Of a DNA stretch of 64,000 bases, positions 1 to 8,985 are shown piece after piece. The translations under genes and the position numbers were made by a program. Within the stretch, counting starts at the first letter, position 1. Each line of letters opens with the position of its first letter. The DNA is from Clavibacter phaseoli (GTDB lineage: Bacteria; Actinomycetota; Actinomycetes; Actinomycetales; Microbacteriaceae), in the NCBI RefSeq assembly GCF_021922925.1, contig NZ_CP040786.1, forward strand, positions 1,922,001 through 1,986,000, read 5' to 3'. Below the pieces are notes generated by a model. That model searched no databases, was not told the origin of the DNA, and was given only the letters and a program-made list of their open reading frames with translations.

Positions 1-1853
1 AGGGCGACCGGATCCTCCGCGCCGACCTGCTCGAGGCCGAGGCCGCGCTCGCCCGCACCGACCCGGACGCCGTCGACGCCCTCACGCGCCGCGTCGTGGG
101 GATGCTGCTGCAGGAGGCCGCGCACGGCGTGCCGCTCAGCCCCAAGGAGAGCCTGCTCATCGCGCGCACCCTCACCGACGACGGCCGCCGCGACGCCGTC
201 CAGCGCTTCGGCGCGGATACCCTCGCGGGCGTGCACCTGGTCGCCGCGCGGCTGGCGAACGACGTCGGCATGACGCACGACGCGCTCGCCTTCGCGGCGA
301 TCGCCGGTCAGGGCGGCTCGCGGGGGTACGCGGCCTGCGAGACCGGACGCGCCCTGACCGTGCTCGGCAACCCGGCGCGCGCGATGGAGGCGCTGGAGGG
401 GCTGGACGCGGCGGTCCTCACGCCGGCCGAGCGCGTCGAGGCGCTGCACTGGCGCGTCCTCTCGACGCACGCCGCGATGCCGGGGACCGACCGCGTCCGC
501 CGGCTGCTCGACGGGATCGCGCGCGACGCGGACGCGGACCCGGACGAGCGCGCGCAGGCGGCCGTCATCGGCGCGAACATGTCGCTCGGCCTGATGCGCT
601 GGGAGGCCGCCCTCGTCGCCGCCCGGGACGCGTCCGCCCTCGCGACCAGCCCGCTGGTGCAGCTCCGGGCGCAGCGCGCCGTCGTCCTCGCGCTCGGCCA
701 CCTCGGGCGCGGCGCCGAGCTCGGCGACGCCATCGACGAGGGGCTCGGGCTCGTCGCCCGCCGCGTCGACCGCCGCGGCACCTACGACGACATCCTCCTG
801 GAGGAGGCGCGCCTCGAGCTGCTCTCGGCGAGCGCCTTCAGCCGCCGCCTCTGCCGTCTCGACCTCCCCGACCTCGAGCGCGAGCTGGACGCCTGGGTGG
901 AGTCGGCGATCGCGCAGGACGCGCAGTGGTTCATCCCCGTCCTCGGCGCGATCACGGGCGGCGTCGCCCTCGACCTCGGCCGGCTCGACCGCGCGGAGGC
1001 CGAGCTGTCCCTCGCGGACGACCGGCTCATCGGCCCGGACATCGGCACGTGGCGGCTCTGGATCGGCATGCAGCGCGCCCGCGTGCTCGCGCTCCGCGGC
1101 CGCGCCGAGGAGGCCGAGCGCATCGCGACCGAGATCGCGCACCGCGCCGACCCGCGCTACCCCTACCAGCGCATGCTCGCCGAGGGCGTGCGCGTGGAGA
1201 TCCTGGCGTCCCGCGGACGGCCGGAGGAGGCGGCGACGCTCCTGCTCGACGTGGGCGACCTCAGCGGCGACGCGCACGCGCTGCGGGCCGGCATGCTGTT
1301 CCGCGCGTGGATGCTCGGATCCACGGACGCCCGCCTCGTCCCGGGCGCCCGCCTGGTCCGCGAGCGCACCGACGTGCCGGCGCTGCACGGCATGGCCGAG
1401 GTCGTGGAGGGATCCCGTACGGGCGACGCCGCGCTCGTCGCCCAGGGCGTCCGCACGCTCGAGGAGTCGGGCCTGCACCAGCAGGCGCGCACCGCCTGCG
1501 AGGACCTCCTCCGGATGCTCGCGGGCACCGAGCCCGGACCCGCCCTCACGGAGGCGCGGGCGGCGCTCGCGCGGATCCAGGCCCGCATCGACCGCGGCGC
1601 GCCCGCGGCCGAGCAGGCCACGGTCACGCCCGTGCTCGACGTGAGCATGCTGACCCGTCGGGAGCTCGAGATCGGCGTGCTGGCGGCGCAGGGGCTGAGC
1701 AACAGGGAGATCGCCGGCCGCCTGTTCCTGTCCGTCCGCACGGTCGAGTCGCACCTCTACCAGGCGCGCGCGAAGCTCGGCGCGCCCTCGCGTCGGGCCC
1801 TCGCGGGGCTGCTCGACACCCCGGGTGCATCGAGCCTCGTCGCGGGCAGGTAG
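1..1853 (+). CDS. LuxR-family transcriptional regulator, C-terminal part (cut by left window edge)
   Basis: The reading frame is open to the left edge of the window with no stop, so the true start lies outside. An internal GTG at 96 would give 585 residues, but there is no reason to prefer it. The visible protein is alpha-helical and Ala/Leu/Arg-rich, like the TPR-type sensor part of large LuxR (LAL) regulators. The last 60 or so residues form a LuxR/GerE helix-turn-helix with the landmarks [20 protein letters not shown] and [15 protein letters not shown]. An ATPase domain, if present, would be upstream. It is expected to be a cytoplasmic DNA-binding regulator of unknown ligand. No obvious target is adjacent, since tRNA-Ser follows. 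The LuxR class is certain; the regulon cannot be inferred. Confidence 0.9.
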   Translation, partial: GDRILRADLLEAEAALARTDPDAVDALTRRVVGMLLQEAAHGVPLSPKESLLIARTLTDDGRRDAVQRFGADTLAGVHLVAARLANDVGMTHDALAFAAIAGQGGSRGYAACETGRALTVLGNPARAMEALEGLDAAVLTPAERVEALHWRVLSTHAAMPGTDRVRRLLDGIARDADADPDERAQAAVIGANMSLGLMRWEAALVAARDASALATSPLVQLRAQRAVVLALGHLGRGAELGDAIDEGLGLVARRVDRRGTYDDILLEEARLELLSASAFSRRLCRLDLPDLERELDAWVESAIAQDAQWFIPVLGAITGGVALDLGRLDRAEAELSLADDRLIGPDIGTWRLWIGMQRARVLALRGRAEEAERIATEIAHRADPRYPYQRMLAEGVRVEILASRGRPEEAATLLLDVGDLSGDAHALRAGMLFRAWMLGSTDARLVPGARLVRERTDVPALHGMAEVVEGSRTGDAALVAQGVRTLEESGLHQQARTACEDLLRMLAGTEPGPALTEARAALARIQARIDRGAPAAEQATVTPVLDVSMLTRRELEIGVLAAQGLSNREIAGRLFLSVRTVESHLYQARAKLGAPSRRALAGLLDTPGASSLVAGR

Positions 1854-1857
1854 TATC
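1828..1857 (+). promoter_or_regulatory. Possible promoter of tRNA-Ser
   Basis: TAGTAT at 1852-1857 overlaps the LuxR stop codon and sits about 40 bases before the tRNA. The -35 region (CATCGA at 1828-1833, spacer 18) is poor, so this is a weak call. Confidence 0.3.
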
Positions 1858-1898
1858 GACGGGTGCCGCCGCGTTCCTGACGCCGCGGCACGCGTCAT

Positions 1899-1986
1899 GG
1901 AGGATTCGCCTAGTGGCCTATGGCGCACGCTTGGAAAGCGTGTTGGGTGAAAGCCCTCAGGGGTTCGAATCCCCTATCCTCCGCCA
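1899..1986 (+). tRNA. tRNA-Ser (anticodon GGA)
   Basis: The acceptor stem GGAGGAT (1899-1905) pairs with ATCCTCC (1976-1982), followed by G and an encoded CCA. The anticodon loop is TTGGAAA on a CACGC/GCGTG stem, giving anticodon GGA. The long variable arm expected of a class II tRNA is present, and the T arm is GGGGTTCGAATCCCC. It reads UCC/UCU serine codons. Confidence 0.97.
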
Positions 1987-1993
1987 GTCGCAC

Positions 1994-2029
1994 GAGAGCC
2001 CCGACGGACCCCGGTCCGGCGGGGCTCTC
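1994..2029 (+). terminator. Terminator after tRNA-Ser
   Basis: GAGAGCCCC (1994-2002) pairs perfectly with GGGGCTCTC (2021-2029), starting 8 bases after the tRNA CCA. The 3' tract is C/T-mixed rather than a pure T run, as is usual in this GC range. Confidence 0.7.
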
Positions 2030-2144
2030 CTCGTCCCCGGTCCCGCATCCCCGCGATCCGGGCCCTCCGTGCCGCACCCCGTGCCCCCGTCGGAGGTCGT
2101 GCCCTTGTACCCCGGCCGTCTCCGCATGTCCCCCATAGAGCCCC

Positions 2145-2173
2145 TGCACACCGGCGCGGCTCCCACCTAGGCT
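2145..2173 (+). promoter_or_regulatory. Probable promoter of the 2281-3818 pair
   Basis: TGCACA (2145-2150) and TAGGCT (2168-2173) are spaced by 17 bases and lie about 100 bases before the first start codon. The sequence between 2030 and 2280 contains nothing else that I recognise. Confidence 0.4.
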
Positions 2174-2280
2174 GGACCGGTCGTCGCGCCCGCACCCGCG
2201 GGCGCCGCCCGCCCGGACACGCGCGGCGCGACGGACGACGGCGGACGCGAGGACGGCCTCGGACCACGACCGGAGGCGAC

Positions 2281-2931
2281 GTGCAGCACGACGACGACGC
2301 GTCCCCCGACCACGCGAGCACCACCATCCGGCCCCGCTCGGCCCTCCTGCGGCAGCTCGCCCTCGCGACGCTCGCGCTCGTCGTCCCGCTGGGCGCGGCG
2401 CTCCTGGTGCTCGCCATCCCCACGGGCAACGCGGCGGCCGTGATCGTCGGCGTCGTCGTCGTGGCGCTGCTCGGCGCCCTGCTCGCCGGGCTCTACCTCA
2501 CCTCCTACGTGCGCATCACGCACGCGACGGGCGACGTCGAGTCCCGCTTCCTCGGGCGTCGCACGCGCGTCCGTCGCGGGGCCGTCCACGACCTGCTGGT
2601 GGTGCACGTCTACCAGGGCCTCACGCTCGACACGCAGCCGCGCCTGTTCGTCATGGACGCCGACGGCCGGCTCCTCCTCCGCCTCAGCGGCCACGTCTAC
2701 GACCTCTGGACCATGCGCTCGATGGCGGCGGACCTCGACCTCCCGCTGACGGAGCAGGCGCGCGTGCTCACGATGGCGGAGCTGCGGGGGGCCCGCCGCG
2801 GGGTCCTGCCCTGGTACGAGCGGTCGCGCGTCGCGCTGGCCGGGGCGCTCGTCCTCCTCGGCGTCGCCGTGATAGGCGCGGTCGTCGGGATCATGGCGCT
2901 CACGGGCGTGCCCGTGTCGATCCGGCTGTGA
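2281..2931 (+). CDS. Integral membrane protein with PH-like central region
   Basis: The protein has 216 residues and a GTG start preceded by GGAGG at a spacing of 4. Hydrophobic segments lie at about residues 24-45, 52-75 and 185-210. The soluble loop between them (about 76-180) has alternating strands that resemble a membrane-anchored PH-like domain. Function is unknown. Its stop overlaps the start of the kinase-like gene downstream, so the two are translationally coupled and probably act together. I cannot assign it to a named family with certainty. Confidence 0.7.
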   Translation: MQHDDDASPDHASTTIRPRSALLRQLALATLALVVPLGAALLVLAIPTGNAAAVIVGVVVVALLGALLAGLYLTSYVRITHATGDVESRFLGRRTRVRRGAVHDLLVVHVYQGLTLDTQPRLFVMDADGRLLLRLSGHVYDLWTMRSMAADLDLPLTEQARVLTMAELRGARRGVLPWYERSRVALAGALVLLGVAVIGAVVGIMALTGVPVSIRL

Positions 2932-3818
2932 CGGACGCGGCCGCGGCCGCGGGGCTCGGGCCCCTCCTCGCGCGCTGGCGGCTGGATCCGGACGGCTCGG
3001 CCGTCCGCACCGCGAGCAGCGTGCTCGCCCCGGTCCGCCGCGACGGCGCGCGCCTGATGCTCAAGGTGCCGCTCGTGGAGGAGGAGCGGCGCGGCGGGCG
3101 CCTGATGGCCGCGTGGGCCGGCCGCGGGGCCGCGCCCGTGCTCGCGTCTGGCGCCGACGGCACCGTGCTCATCGCGCGCGCGGACGACCCGGGGATCCTC
3201 GTGCGGGAGGCGTCCGCGGACGGGCCCGACGCGGACGCGCGCGACGACCGGGCCACCCGGATCCTCGCCCGGGTGGCCGCGCGGGTGCACCGCGTCCCGC
3301 GGGAGGCGCCGGTCGTCGCCGAGGTCGTGCCCCTCGCCGTCTGGTTCCGCGAGCTCGTCGAGCCCGCGCGGCCGCTCCCCCGCGCGCTCGACCGCGGCGC
3401 CGCGGTCGCCCGCGAGCTGCTCGCCGGATCCGGATCCGCCGCGGTGCTGCACGGCGACGTCCACCACGGCAACGTCCTGCGCTTCGGCGGCGGAGACGGA
3501 CGCGGCGACGACGACGACTGGCGCGCGATCGACCCGAAGGGCCTCGTGGGCGACCCGGGCTTCGACACGGCGAACGTCCTGGCCAACCCCACCCCCGCGA
3601 TCGCCCTGCGCCCCGGACGCCTGGCGCGACGCGCGCGCGTGATCGCCGAGGAGACGGGCGCCGACCTCGACGCCGTGCTCGCGTGGGCGGAGGCGTGGTG
3701 CGCGCTCTCCGCGGCGTGGGACGCGGACGACGCCGCGAGCCGCGCCAGGGTCGAGGTTCTCGGGCGGCTCGGCACCGCCGCGCGCGACGCCCGCCCGGGC
3801 CTCGGACGCCCCCTCTAG
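2928..3818 (+). CDS. Aminoglycoside/hydroxyurea phosphotransferase family protein (APH(6)-like)
   Basis: The protein has 296 residues. Its GTG start overlaps the preceding stop by 4 bases. The kinase catalytic loop is visible as LHGDVHHGNVL near residue 173, followed by the metal-binding IDPKGLVGDPGFDTANV motif near residue 200. Both are characteristic of the streptomycin 6-kinase/hydroxyurea phosphotransferase family (PF04655). Family members phosphorylate small hydroxylated compounds with ATP. The natural substrate here is unknown, and chromosomal copies in actinobacteria need not confer resistance. It ends tail-to-tail with the next gene, sharing CTAG. Confidence 0.85.
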   Translation: MTDAAAAAGLGPLLARWRLDPDGSAVRTASSVLAPVRRDGARLMLKVPLVEEERRGGRLMAAWAGRGAAPVLASGADGTVLIARADDPGILVREASADGPDADARDDRATRILARVAARVHRVPREAPVVAEVVPLAVWFRELVEPARPLPRALDRGAAVARELLAGSGSAAVLHGDVHHGNVLRFGGGDGRGDDDDWRAIDPKGLVGDPGFDTANVLANPTPAIALRPGRLARRARVIAEETGADLDAVLAWAEAWCALSAAWDADDAASRARVEVLGRLGTAARDARPGLGRPL

Positions 3819-4894
3819 CCGGCCCGCTCCGGCGCCCGCTCCCGGGATCCGCGCGGCGCGAGGTCCGACGCGCGCCCCGCGACCGCGCCCAGCGCGCGCT
3901 CGAGCGGCCCCCGCCCGACGATCCGGGTCCAGAGCAGGCAGAGCGCGACCGTCACGACGACGAACGCCAGGTACGCGCCGTCGTCCGCGATGAGGTCGCC
4001 CTCGGGCGCGAGGAGGTCGATCACGACGATGTGTACCGCGTACACCGTGAGAGCGAGCTGCCCCACGGCCTCGAACGGCACGAGCACGGCGGGCAGGAGC
4101 GCGGCGATGCGCAGGCACAGGCCGATCACGGCGATGGCGAACCCGCCGGATCCCACGACCTCGAACGGCGACCCCTCGTGCGGCGTCGTCGAGAGGATGT
4201 ACTCCCAGCCCGGCGGCGGCGCGGGCACGGCCGCCTCCAGGAGCGCCGACCCGCCGTAGGCGAGCACGGCCAGCCCGGCGCCGACCGTCACGAGCAGCAG
4301 CTGCACGCGCGCGGATCCGAGCGCGAGCCGGCCGATCCCGAGGCCCGCGATCGCGAACGCCACCCAGGTGAGCGCCGGGTAGTGGCCGGTGACCACGAGG
4401 ATCACGAACGGGTCCGGCCGCATGAGCGCGCCGTCGAAGTGGATGGCGAGCGCGGTCGTCACCAGCGGCAGCGCGACGGCGGCGACCGCAGCGAGCGCGA
4501 GCAGCCGGGACGCGCGCCAGCGCAGCAGCGGCAGCACGGCCACGAACAGCACGGCGTAGACCTCGAGGATCACCGCGACGTACGTCTGCAGCGACGCGAG
4601 CAGCCCGCCGAGGAGGAACAGGCACGCGGCGCGCACGAGGACCTTGAGCCGCGCCCGCGCGAGGTCGGTCCCGTCCGCCGGCCGCTCCCGCCCCGACATC
4701 AGCGCGATGGAGAGGCCCGCGAGCGTGGCGAAGAGGATGGAGGACCGGCCGTCGGTGATCGCGAGCCAGGACGCGGGATCATCGAGCTCGAGGGTGCGCT
4801 GCACGGCGACGTGCGCCGCCATCATCCCGAGGACCGCGAGGCCGCGCGCGGCGTCGACGCCCCGGAGGCGGGCCGGGTCGCGGGCGGGGCTCAT
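3815..4894 (-). CDS. Multi-pass membrane protein, acyltransferase-like (DUF1624/DUF418 type)
   Basis: The protein has 359 residues and about ten hydrophobic segments. The N-terminus contains RLRGVDAARGLAVLGMMAAH, the signature of the heparan-acetyltransferase-like/DUF418 membrane families. A conserved-looking LTVYAVHIVVIDLL segment lies near residue 285. Such proteins are thought to move acyl groups across the membrane, but the substrate is unknown. The gene stands alone. Its stop codon is the reverse complement of the facing gene's stop (CTAG at 3815-3818). Confidence 0.75.
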   Translation of the reverse strand: MSPARDPARLRGVDAARGLAVLGMMAAHVAVQRTLELDDPASWLAITDGRSSILFATLAGLSIALMSGRERPADGTDLARARLKVLVRAACLFLLGGLLASLQTYVAVILEVYAVLFVAVLPLLRWRASRLLALAAVAAVALPLVTTALAIHFDGALMRPDPFVILVVTGHYPALTWVAFAIAGLGIGRLALGSARVQLLLVTVGAGLAVLAYGGSALLEAAVPAPPPGWEYILSTTPHEGSPFEVVGSGGFAIAVIGLCLRIAALLPAVLVPFEAVGQLALTVYAVHIVVIDLLAPEGDLIADDGAYLAFVVVTVALCLLWTRIVGRGPLERALGAVAGRASDLAPRGSRERAPERAG

Positions 4895-4934
4895 GGCCTC
4901 ACCCTACCCAGCGCTCTCCGGCGGTAGACCGGCG

Positions 4935-6170
4935 TCAGTTCGTGAGGGCCGGCACCGTCCGCGGCTGCACGATGAGCCACATCGAGAGGATCGACACGAC
5001 CGCGCACGCGCCCATCACCGACGCCATGGGCACGCCCGAGGTGATGCCGAGGACGCCCACGATGGGCGAGATGGCGCCCGCGAGCCCGAAGTTCACGGCG
5101 CCCAGGAGGGAGGCCGCCGTGCCCGCCTCGTGCCCGTGGTTGACGAGCCCGAGGACCTGCACGCAGGGGAAGCCGAAGCCGCACGCGAGGATGAAGAAGA
5201 ACAGCGGGATGAGCGTGCCCAGCAGGCCCGCGTCGGTGAAGGTGCCGAGCAGCACGATGAGGGCGCTCGAGACGAACTGGACGACGACGACGCCCGCGAG
5301 GATCCACTGGGGCCCCACCACCTTCGTCATGCGCGCGGCCACCTGGTTGCCGATCACGATGCCCAGCGAGTTGACGCCGAACAGGATCCCGAACTGCTGC
5401 GCGTCGAAGCCGTAGACGTCCTGGAACAGGAACGACGAGCTGGAGAGGTACGAGAAGAGCCCGGCGAACTGCATGCCGCCGATGATCGCGACGCCGACGA
5501 AGACGCGGTCGCGGAGCACGTTCCGGTAGCGGCGGAGGAGCGCCCCCTTCTCCTCGACCACGACGTCCTCGCGGGGCAGGGTCTCGACGATGAGGAAGAC
5601 CACGGCGATCACGACGGCGATGCCGTAGGCCGCGAGCGCGTAGAAGACGCCCCGCCAGTCGACGATGCGGAGCAGCTGCGAGCCGATCACGGGGGCGAGG
5701 ATCGGGGCGAGGCCGGTCACGAGCGCGAGGCGGGAGAGCATCCGGACGAGCGGCCGCCCGCCGAACAGGTCGCGCACCATCGCCATCGCGACGACCGCGC
5801 CGGCCGCGGCACCGGCGCCCTGGAGCACGCGGAAGACGAGCAGCATGCCGACGTCGGTCGACAGCGCGGCGCCGAGCGACGCGAGGATGTGCCCGCTGGA
5901 CGCGACGATCAGCGGCAGACGACGCCCGACCCGGTCGCTCCAGGGACCGACCACGAGCTGGCCGAGCGCGAACCCGACGGTCGTGCCGGTCAGGGTGAGC
6001 TGGATCGCCGCGTCCGTGACGCCGAACTCGTCCTTGAGGACCGGGAAGGCCGGGAGGTAGAGGTCGATCGTGAACGGCCCGAGGCCGACGAGGGCGCCCA
6101 GCACGATGATGTAGACGATGCGCTCCCGGCGGGAGAGCGCGTCGCCGGGATGGAGGACGGCAGACGACAC
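4935..6170 (-). CDS. Bcr/CflA-type drug-efflux MFS transporter
   Basis: With the GTG start at 6170 the protein has 411 residues. AAGGAA lies 8 bases upstream of this start, and the frame further upstream reads like noise. There are twelve predicted membrane segments. Motifs of the DHA1 drug:H+ antiporter group are visible: GPFTIDLYLPAFPVLKDEFG early, GPWSDRVGRR in loop 2-3, and GAAAGAVVAMAMVRDLF in TM4-5, as in Bcr/CflA. It probably exports small toxic compounds in exchange for protons. It is a single gene, and no regulator is directly attached. Confidence 0.88.
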   Translation of the reverse strand: MSSAVLHPGDALSRRERIVYIIVLGALVGLGPFTIDLYLPAFPVLKDEFGVTDAAIQLTLTGTTVGFALGQLVVGPWSDRVGRRLPLIVASSGHILASLGAALSTDVGMLLVFRVLQGAGAAAGAVVAMAMVRDLFGGRPLVRMLSRLALVTGLAPILAPVIGSQLLRIVDWRGVFYALAAYGIAVVIAVVFLIVETLPREDVVVEEKGALLRRYRNVLRDRVFVGVAIIGGMQFAGLFSYLSSSSFLFQDVYGFDAQQFGILFGVNSLGIVIGNQVAARMTKVVGPQWILAGVVVVQFVSSALIVLLGTFTDAGLLGTLIPLFFFILACGFGFPCVQVLGLVNHGHEAGTAASLLGAVNFGLAGAISPIVGVLGITSGVPMASVMGACAVVSILSMWLIVQPRTVPALTN

Positions 6171-6303
6171 GGGGCGTTCCTTCGGCGGTGACGGGGGCGC
6201 GGGGCGCCGCGGGACGGGGACGGCCGGCGTGGACCGACTCGATGTCCAACGAGCGCGCCCTCGGCGTATTCCCAGCTGGAAGAATTTCGCGGGACGGGAC
6301 GCG

Positions 6304-7359
6304 TCAGCCGCGGAGCGCCGCCACGACGCGCTCCACGTCGTCCTCGTCGTTCCAGACGTGGAAGGCGATGCGCGCACGGCCCGCGCGGCCCGACGCGACG
6401 ATCCCGGCCGCCCCGAGCGACGCGAGGTCGGCGCCGTCCGCGTCCGGCCAGGTGACGATCGCCTGCCCGCGCGGCTCGATGCCGAGGCCGACGCTCACGA
6501 GGTCGCCGAGCTCGACGTTCCGCCGGTGCACCGCGTCGAGGTCGAGGCGCGCGAAGAGGGCGATGGCCGGGGCCGCGCCCACCCACGCGCCGAAGGCGGG
6601 CGACACGTCGAAGGCGCGCGCGTCCTCGGCGAGCGCCATCGCGGGCCCGTAGCAGGATGCCCACACGTCGGCGCCCGCGTACCAGTTCGCCTGCACGGGC
6701 ACGAGGGTCCGGCGGTAGCGGTCGGACAGCGTGAGGAAGGCCGCGCCGCGCGGCGCGCAGAGCCACTTGTACGCGTGGCAGGCCGTGGCGTCGAAGAGGC
6801 CCGCGTCGATCGGCATGGCGCCCGCCGCCTGCGTGGTGTCGCACAGCGTGAAGGCGTCGTGGGTCCGCGCGGCCTCCCGGATCGCGGCGACGTCGGCGAC
6901 CCGTCCGTCGGCGGACTGCACGAGCGAGAACGCGACCAGGTGCGTGCGCGGGCCGATCTCGGCCGCGAGCTCCTCGAGCGGCACGTGCCGCACGACGACG
7001 CCGCGCGCCTCCGCGACGACGAACGGGTAGGTGAGCGAGCTGAAGTCGCCCGTCACGCACAGCACCTCCGCGCCCGCGGGGACGGCGGCGGCCAGCACGC
7101 TCACGAAGGAGGCGGTCTGCGAGCCCACGGCGACGGATCCCACGGGCACGCCCACGAGCGACGCGTACGACGCGCGCACGCCCTCGACGACGCCGCCGTA
7201 GCCGTGCGCGGTGGATCCGCCGGCCGACCACGTCGTGAGGTCGGCCCGCAGGCGCTCGACCGTCGCGCGCGTGGGCAGGCCCATGGTGCAGGCGGAGAGG
7301 TACCCGGGCCCCGCCTCGAACAGGTCGCGCAGGTCGGCGGGCAGCGGCGCGGTCGTCAT
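6304..7359 (-). CDS. Class V aminotransferase (PLP-dependent)
   Basis: From ATG 7359 the protein has 351 residues. Class V fold landmarks are present: the phosphate-binding GSQTASFVSVL near residue 85, FTLCDTTQAAGAMPID with the PLP-ring aspartate, and HAYKWLCAPRG with the Schiff-base lysine at about residue 200. Relatives include kynureninase, isopenicillin-N epimerase-like and cysteine-desulfurase-like enzymes. The usual SufS active-site cysteine loop is not evident, so a role in Fe-S assembly is unlikely. It is divergent from a LysR regulator with an 81-base shared control region, which suggests LysR control of this enzyme. Confidence 0.85.
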   Translation of the reverse strand: MTTAPLPADLRDLFEAGPGYLSACTMGLPTRATVERLRADLTTWSAGGSTAHGYGGVVEGVRASYASLVGVPVGSVAVGSQTASFVSVLAAAVPAGAEVLCVTGDFSSLTYPFVVAEARGVVVRHVPLEELAAEIGPRTHLVAFSLVQSADGRVADVAAIREAARTHDAFTLCDTTQAAGAMPIDAGLFDATACHAYKWLCAPRGAAFLTLSDRYRRTLVPVQANWYAGADVWASCYGPAMALAEDARAFDVSPAFGAWVGAAPAIALFARLDLDAVHRRNVELGDLVSVGLGIEPRGQAIVTWPDADGADLASLGAAGIVASGRAGRARIAFHVWNDEDDVERVVAALRG

Positions 7360-7415
7360 GCGTCCAGCGTGTCGAGGGCGGATCCATCGAGCAAGACCCC
7401 TCCCGGCATGCGTCC

Positions 7416-7432
7416 CATAAGCCCGCGTTATG
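7416..7432 (+). promoter_or_regulatory. LysR-type operator between aminotransferase and LysR genes
   Basis: The sequence is CATAA-GCCCGCG-TTATG, a palindrome with an N7 centre. Its inner part ATAA-N7-TTAT fits the T-N11-A rule for LysR regulators. It overlaps the candidate -10 (TATGCT, 7429-7434) of the LysR gene, which would allow autorepression. Confidence 0.6.
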
Positions 7433-7440
7433 CTCCGCGC

Positions 7441-8397
7441 ATGACGGACGCTCCCCCGACCGCGCGCGACCTCGACTCGACCGCGCTCGCCGCGGTGCAC
7501 GCCCTGGCCGTCCGCGGCTCGATCACCGCGGCCGCGGCGGCGCTCGGCATCAGCCAGCCGGCCCTGTCGCAGACCCTCAGGCGCCTCGAGGCGCGCATCG
7601 GCGTGCCCGTCACCGCGCGCGCCGGCCGGGGCGTCGTCCTCACGGAGGCCGGCCGCGTCCTCGCCCGGCACGCCGAGACCGTGGTGCACGCCATCGACCG
7701 GGCCGCCGACGAGCTCGACGACCTGCGCGGCCTCCGCGCCGGCACCGTCCGCGTGGCGGCGTTCCCGTCGGCGTCCTCCACGGTCGTGCCGCGGCTGCTC
7801 GGCGGCCTCGCGGCGGCGCATCCGGGCCTGGGGTTCGGGTACCTCGAGGCCGAGCCGCCCGAGGCCGTCGCGGCGGTCCGCGCGCGCGAGGCCGACGTCG
7901 CCGTGACCTTCGCCTACCCCGACGACCCCGACGATCCCGCCGCGCGCTCCCTCGACGGCCTGGAGTCCCGGCCGCTCTGGCGCGAGACGCTGTGGGCCGT
8001 GCTGCCGGAGGCGCGGGCGCTGCGGCACCGCGGCCCGCTCGCGCTCCATGACCTCGCCGACGACAGGTGGATCGCCGGCTGCGTCCGCTGCCGCCGCCAC
8101 CTCGTGAGCGCGTGCGCCCGCAGCGGCTTCGCGCCGGCGACGTCCTTCGAGACGGACAACGCGGCGGCGGCCGTCGGCATGGTGCAGGCCGGGCTCGGGG
8201 TCGCGCTCCTGCCGTCCCTGGCGCTCGCGACCGCGCCCCTCCCCCGCGGCGTCGTCCGGCGCCGCGTCTCCGGCGTGGGCGAGCGCGTCGTCCACGTCGT
8301 GACGGCGCCGGGCGGATCCGCGTCGCCCGCAGTGCACGCCGCCGTCCAGGCGCTCGCGCGGCTGCGCGTGGGCGACTGGGAGCTCCGTCGGACATGA
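7441..8397 (+). CDS. LysR-family transcriptional regulator
   Basis: The protein has 318 residues. The N-terminal winged helix-turn-helix (about 15-75) reads SITAAAAALGISQPALSQTL followed by RRLEARIGVPV. A substrate-binding domain fills residues about 100-300. The ATG at 7441 has no Shine-Dalgarno sequence, and a -10-like TATGCT ends 6 bases before it, so the mRNA may be leaderless. The protein probably controls itself and the divergent aminotransferase. The effector is unknown. Confidence 0.92.
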   Translation: MTDAPPTARDLDSTALAAVHALAVRGSITAAAAALGISQPALSQTLRRLEARIGVPVTARAGRGVVLTEAGRVLARHAETVVHAIDRAADELDDLRGLRAGTVRVAAFPSASSTVVPRLLGGLAAAHPGLGFGYLEAEPPEAVAAVRAREADVAVTFAYPDDPDDPAARSLDGLESRPLWRETLWAVLPEARALRHRGPLALHDLADDRWIAGCVRCRRHLVSACARSGFAPATSFETDNAAAAVGMVQAGLGVALLPSLALATAPLPRGVVRRRVSGVGERVVHVVTAPGGSASPAVHAAVQALARLRVGDWELRRT

Positions 8398-8478
8398 GCG
8401 CGATCGGCCCGCCCGCGGCCGGCGCGCGACCCGTCCCCGGCGGATTGTCGGAGGTGCTCCGTAATGTCTGAGGGGTCT

Positions 8479-8499
8479 GCCCGCGGGTCCGCCGCGGGC
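8479..8499 (+). terminator. Possible terminator/attenuator hairpin
   Basis: GCCCGCGG (8479-8486) pairs with CCGCGGGC (8492-8499) around a 5-base loop. It lies between the LysR gene and the 111-residue protein gene. No T run follows, so the role is uncertain. Confidence 0.3.
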
Positions 8500-8525
8500 T
8501 CCCTGACGCGGAGGAACGAGAGCGC

Positions 8526-8861
8526 ATGTCGGACGAGCACCGCGACGAGCTCCAGGACGAGGTCCAGGCCTCGGGCGGATCCACCGAGCGGCTGAACCGC
8601 CACCTGCAGCGCAGCCACTCGGAGCAGGCCAGGTACCTGTCCGCCTACTTCGGCTGGAGCCTGCACGGCGACGTCATCCGCTCGCACGGCACGACGGTGG
8701 CCATGTTCGTGGAGGACCTGGCCGACGCCATGGTCGCGCTGGGCTGGCTCGACGGCACCGGCATCATCTGGGCGGCCGTGCCGGTCGACGCCGACCGGGC
8801 CGTCGCGCAGGTGCGCCGCCACCAGATGGAGCAGGGCTGGATGCCGCCCGGCACGGAGTGA
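8526..8861 (+). CDS. Hypothetical protein, 111 residues
   Basis: The ATG start has GGAGGAA 10 bases upstream. The protein is small, soluble and acidic at its N-terminus (residues 1-25 look disordered), followed by a compact alpha/beta-like part with FGWSLHGDVIRSHG and EDLADAMVALGWLDG. There is no signal peptide, membrane segment or known motif. Codon use matches the neighbours, so it is probably a real gene, but I do not recognise the family. Neighbours (LysR upstream, MarR downstream) do not suggest a function. Confidence 0.65.
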   Translation: MSDEHRDELQDEVQASGGSTERLNRHLQRSHSEQARYLSAYFGWSLHGDVIRSHGTTVAMFVEDLADAMVALGWLDGTGIIWAAVPVDADRAVAQVRRHQMEQGWMPPGTE

Positions 8862-8985
8862 TGACGCGGGCCTCCGTGCGGGCTGTGCGTGCGGCCCCCG
8901 GTCGCGCCGCCGCTAGATCTCGGGAGTAGCGTCCGAAGGGATCAGGCCGTCGGGGGACGCGTCTCGCAGACGGCCAGGAGGACAC

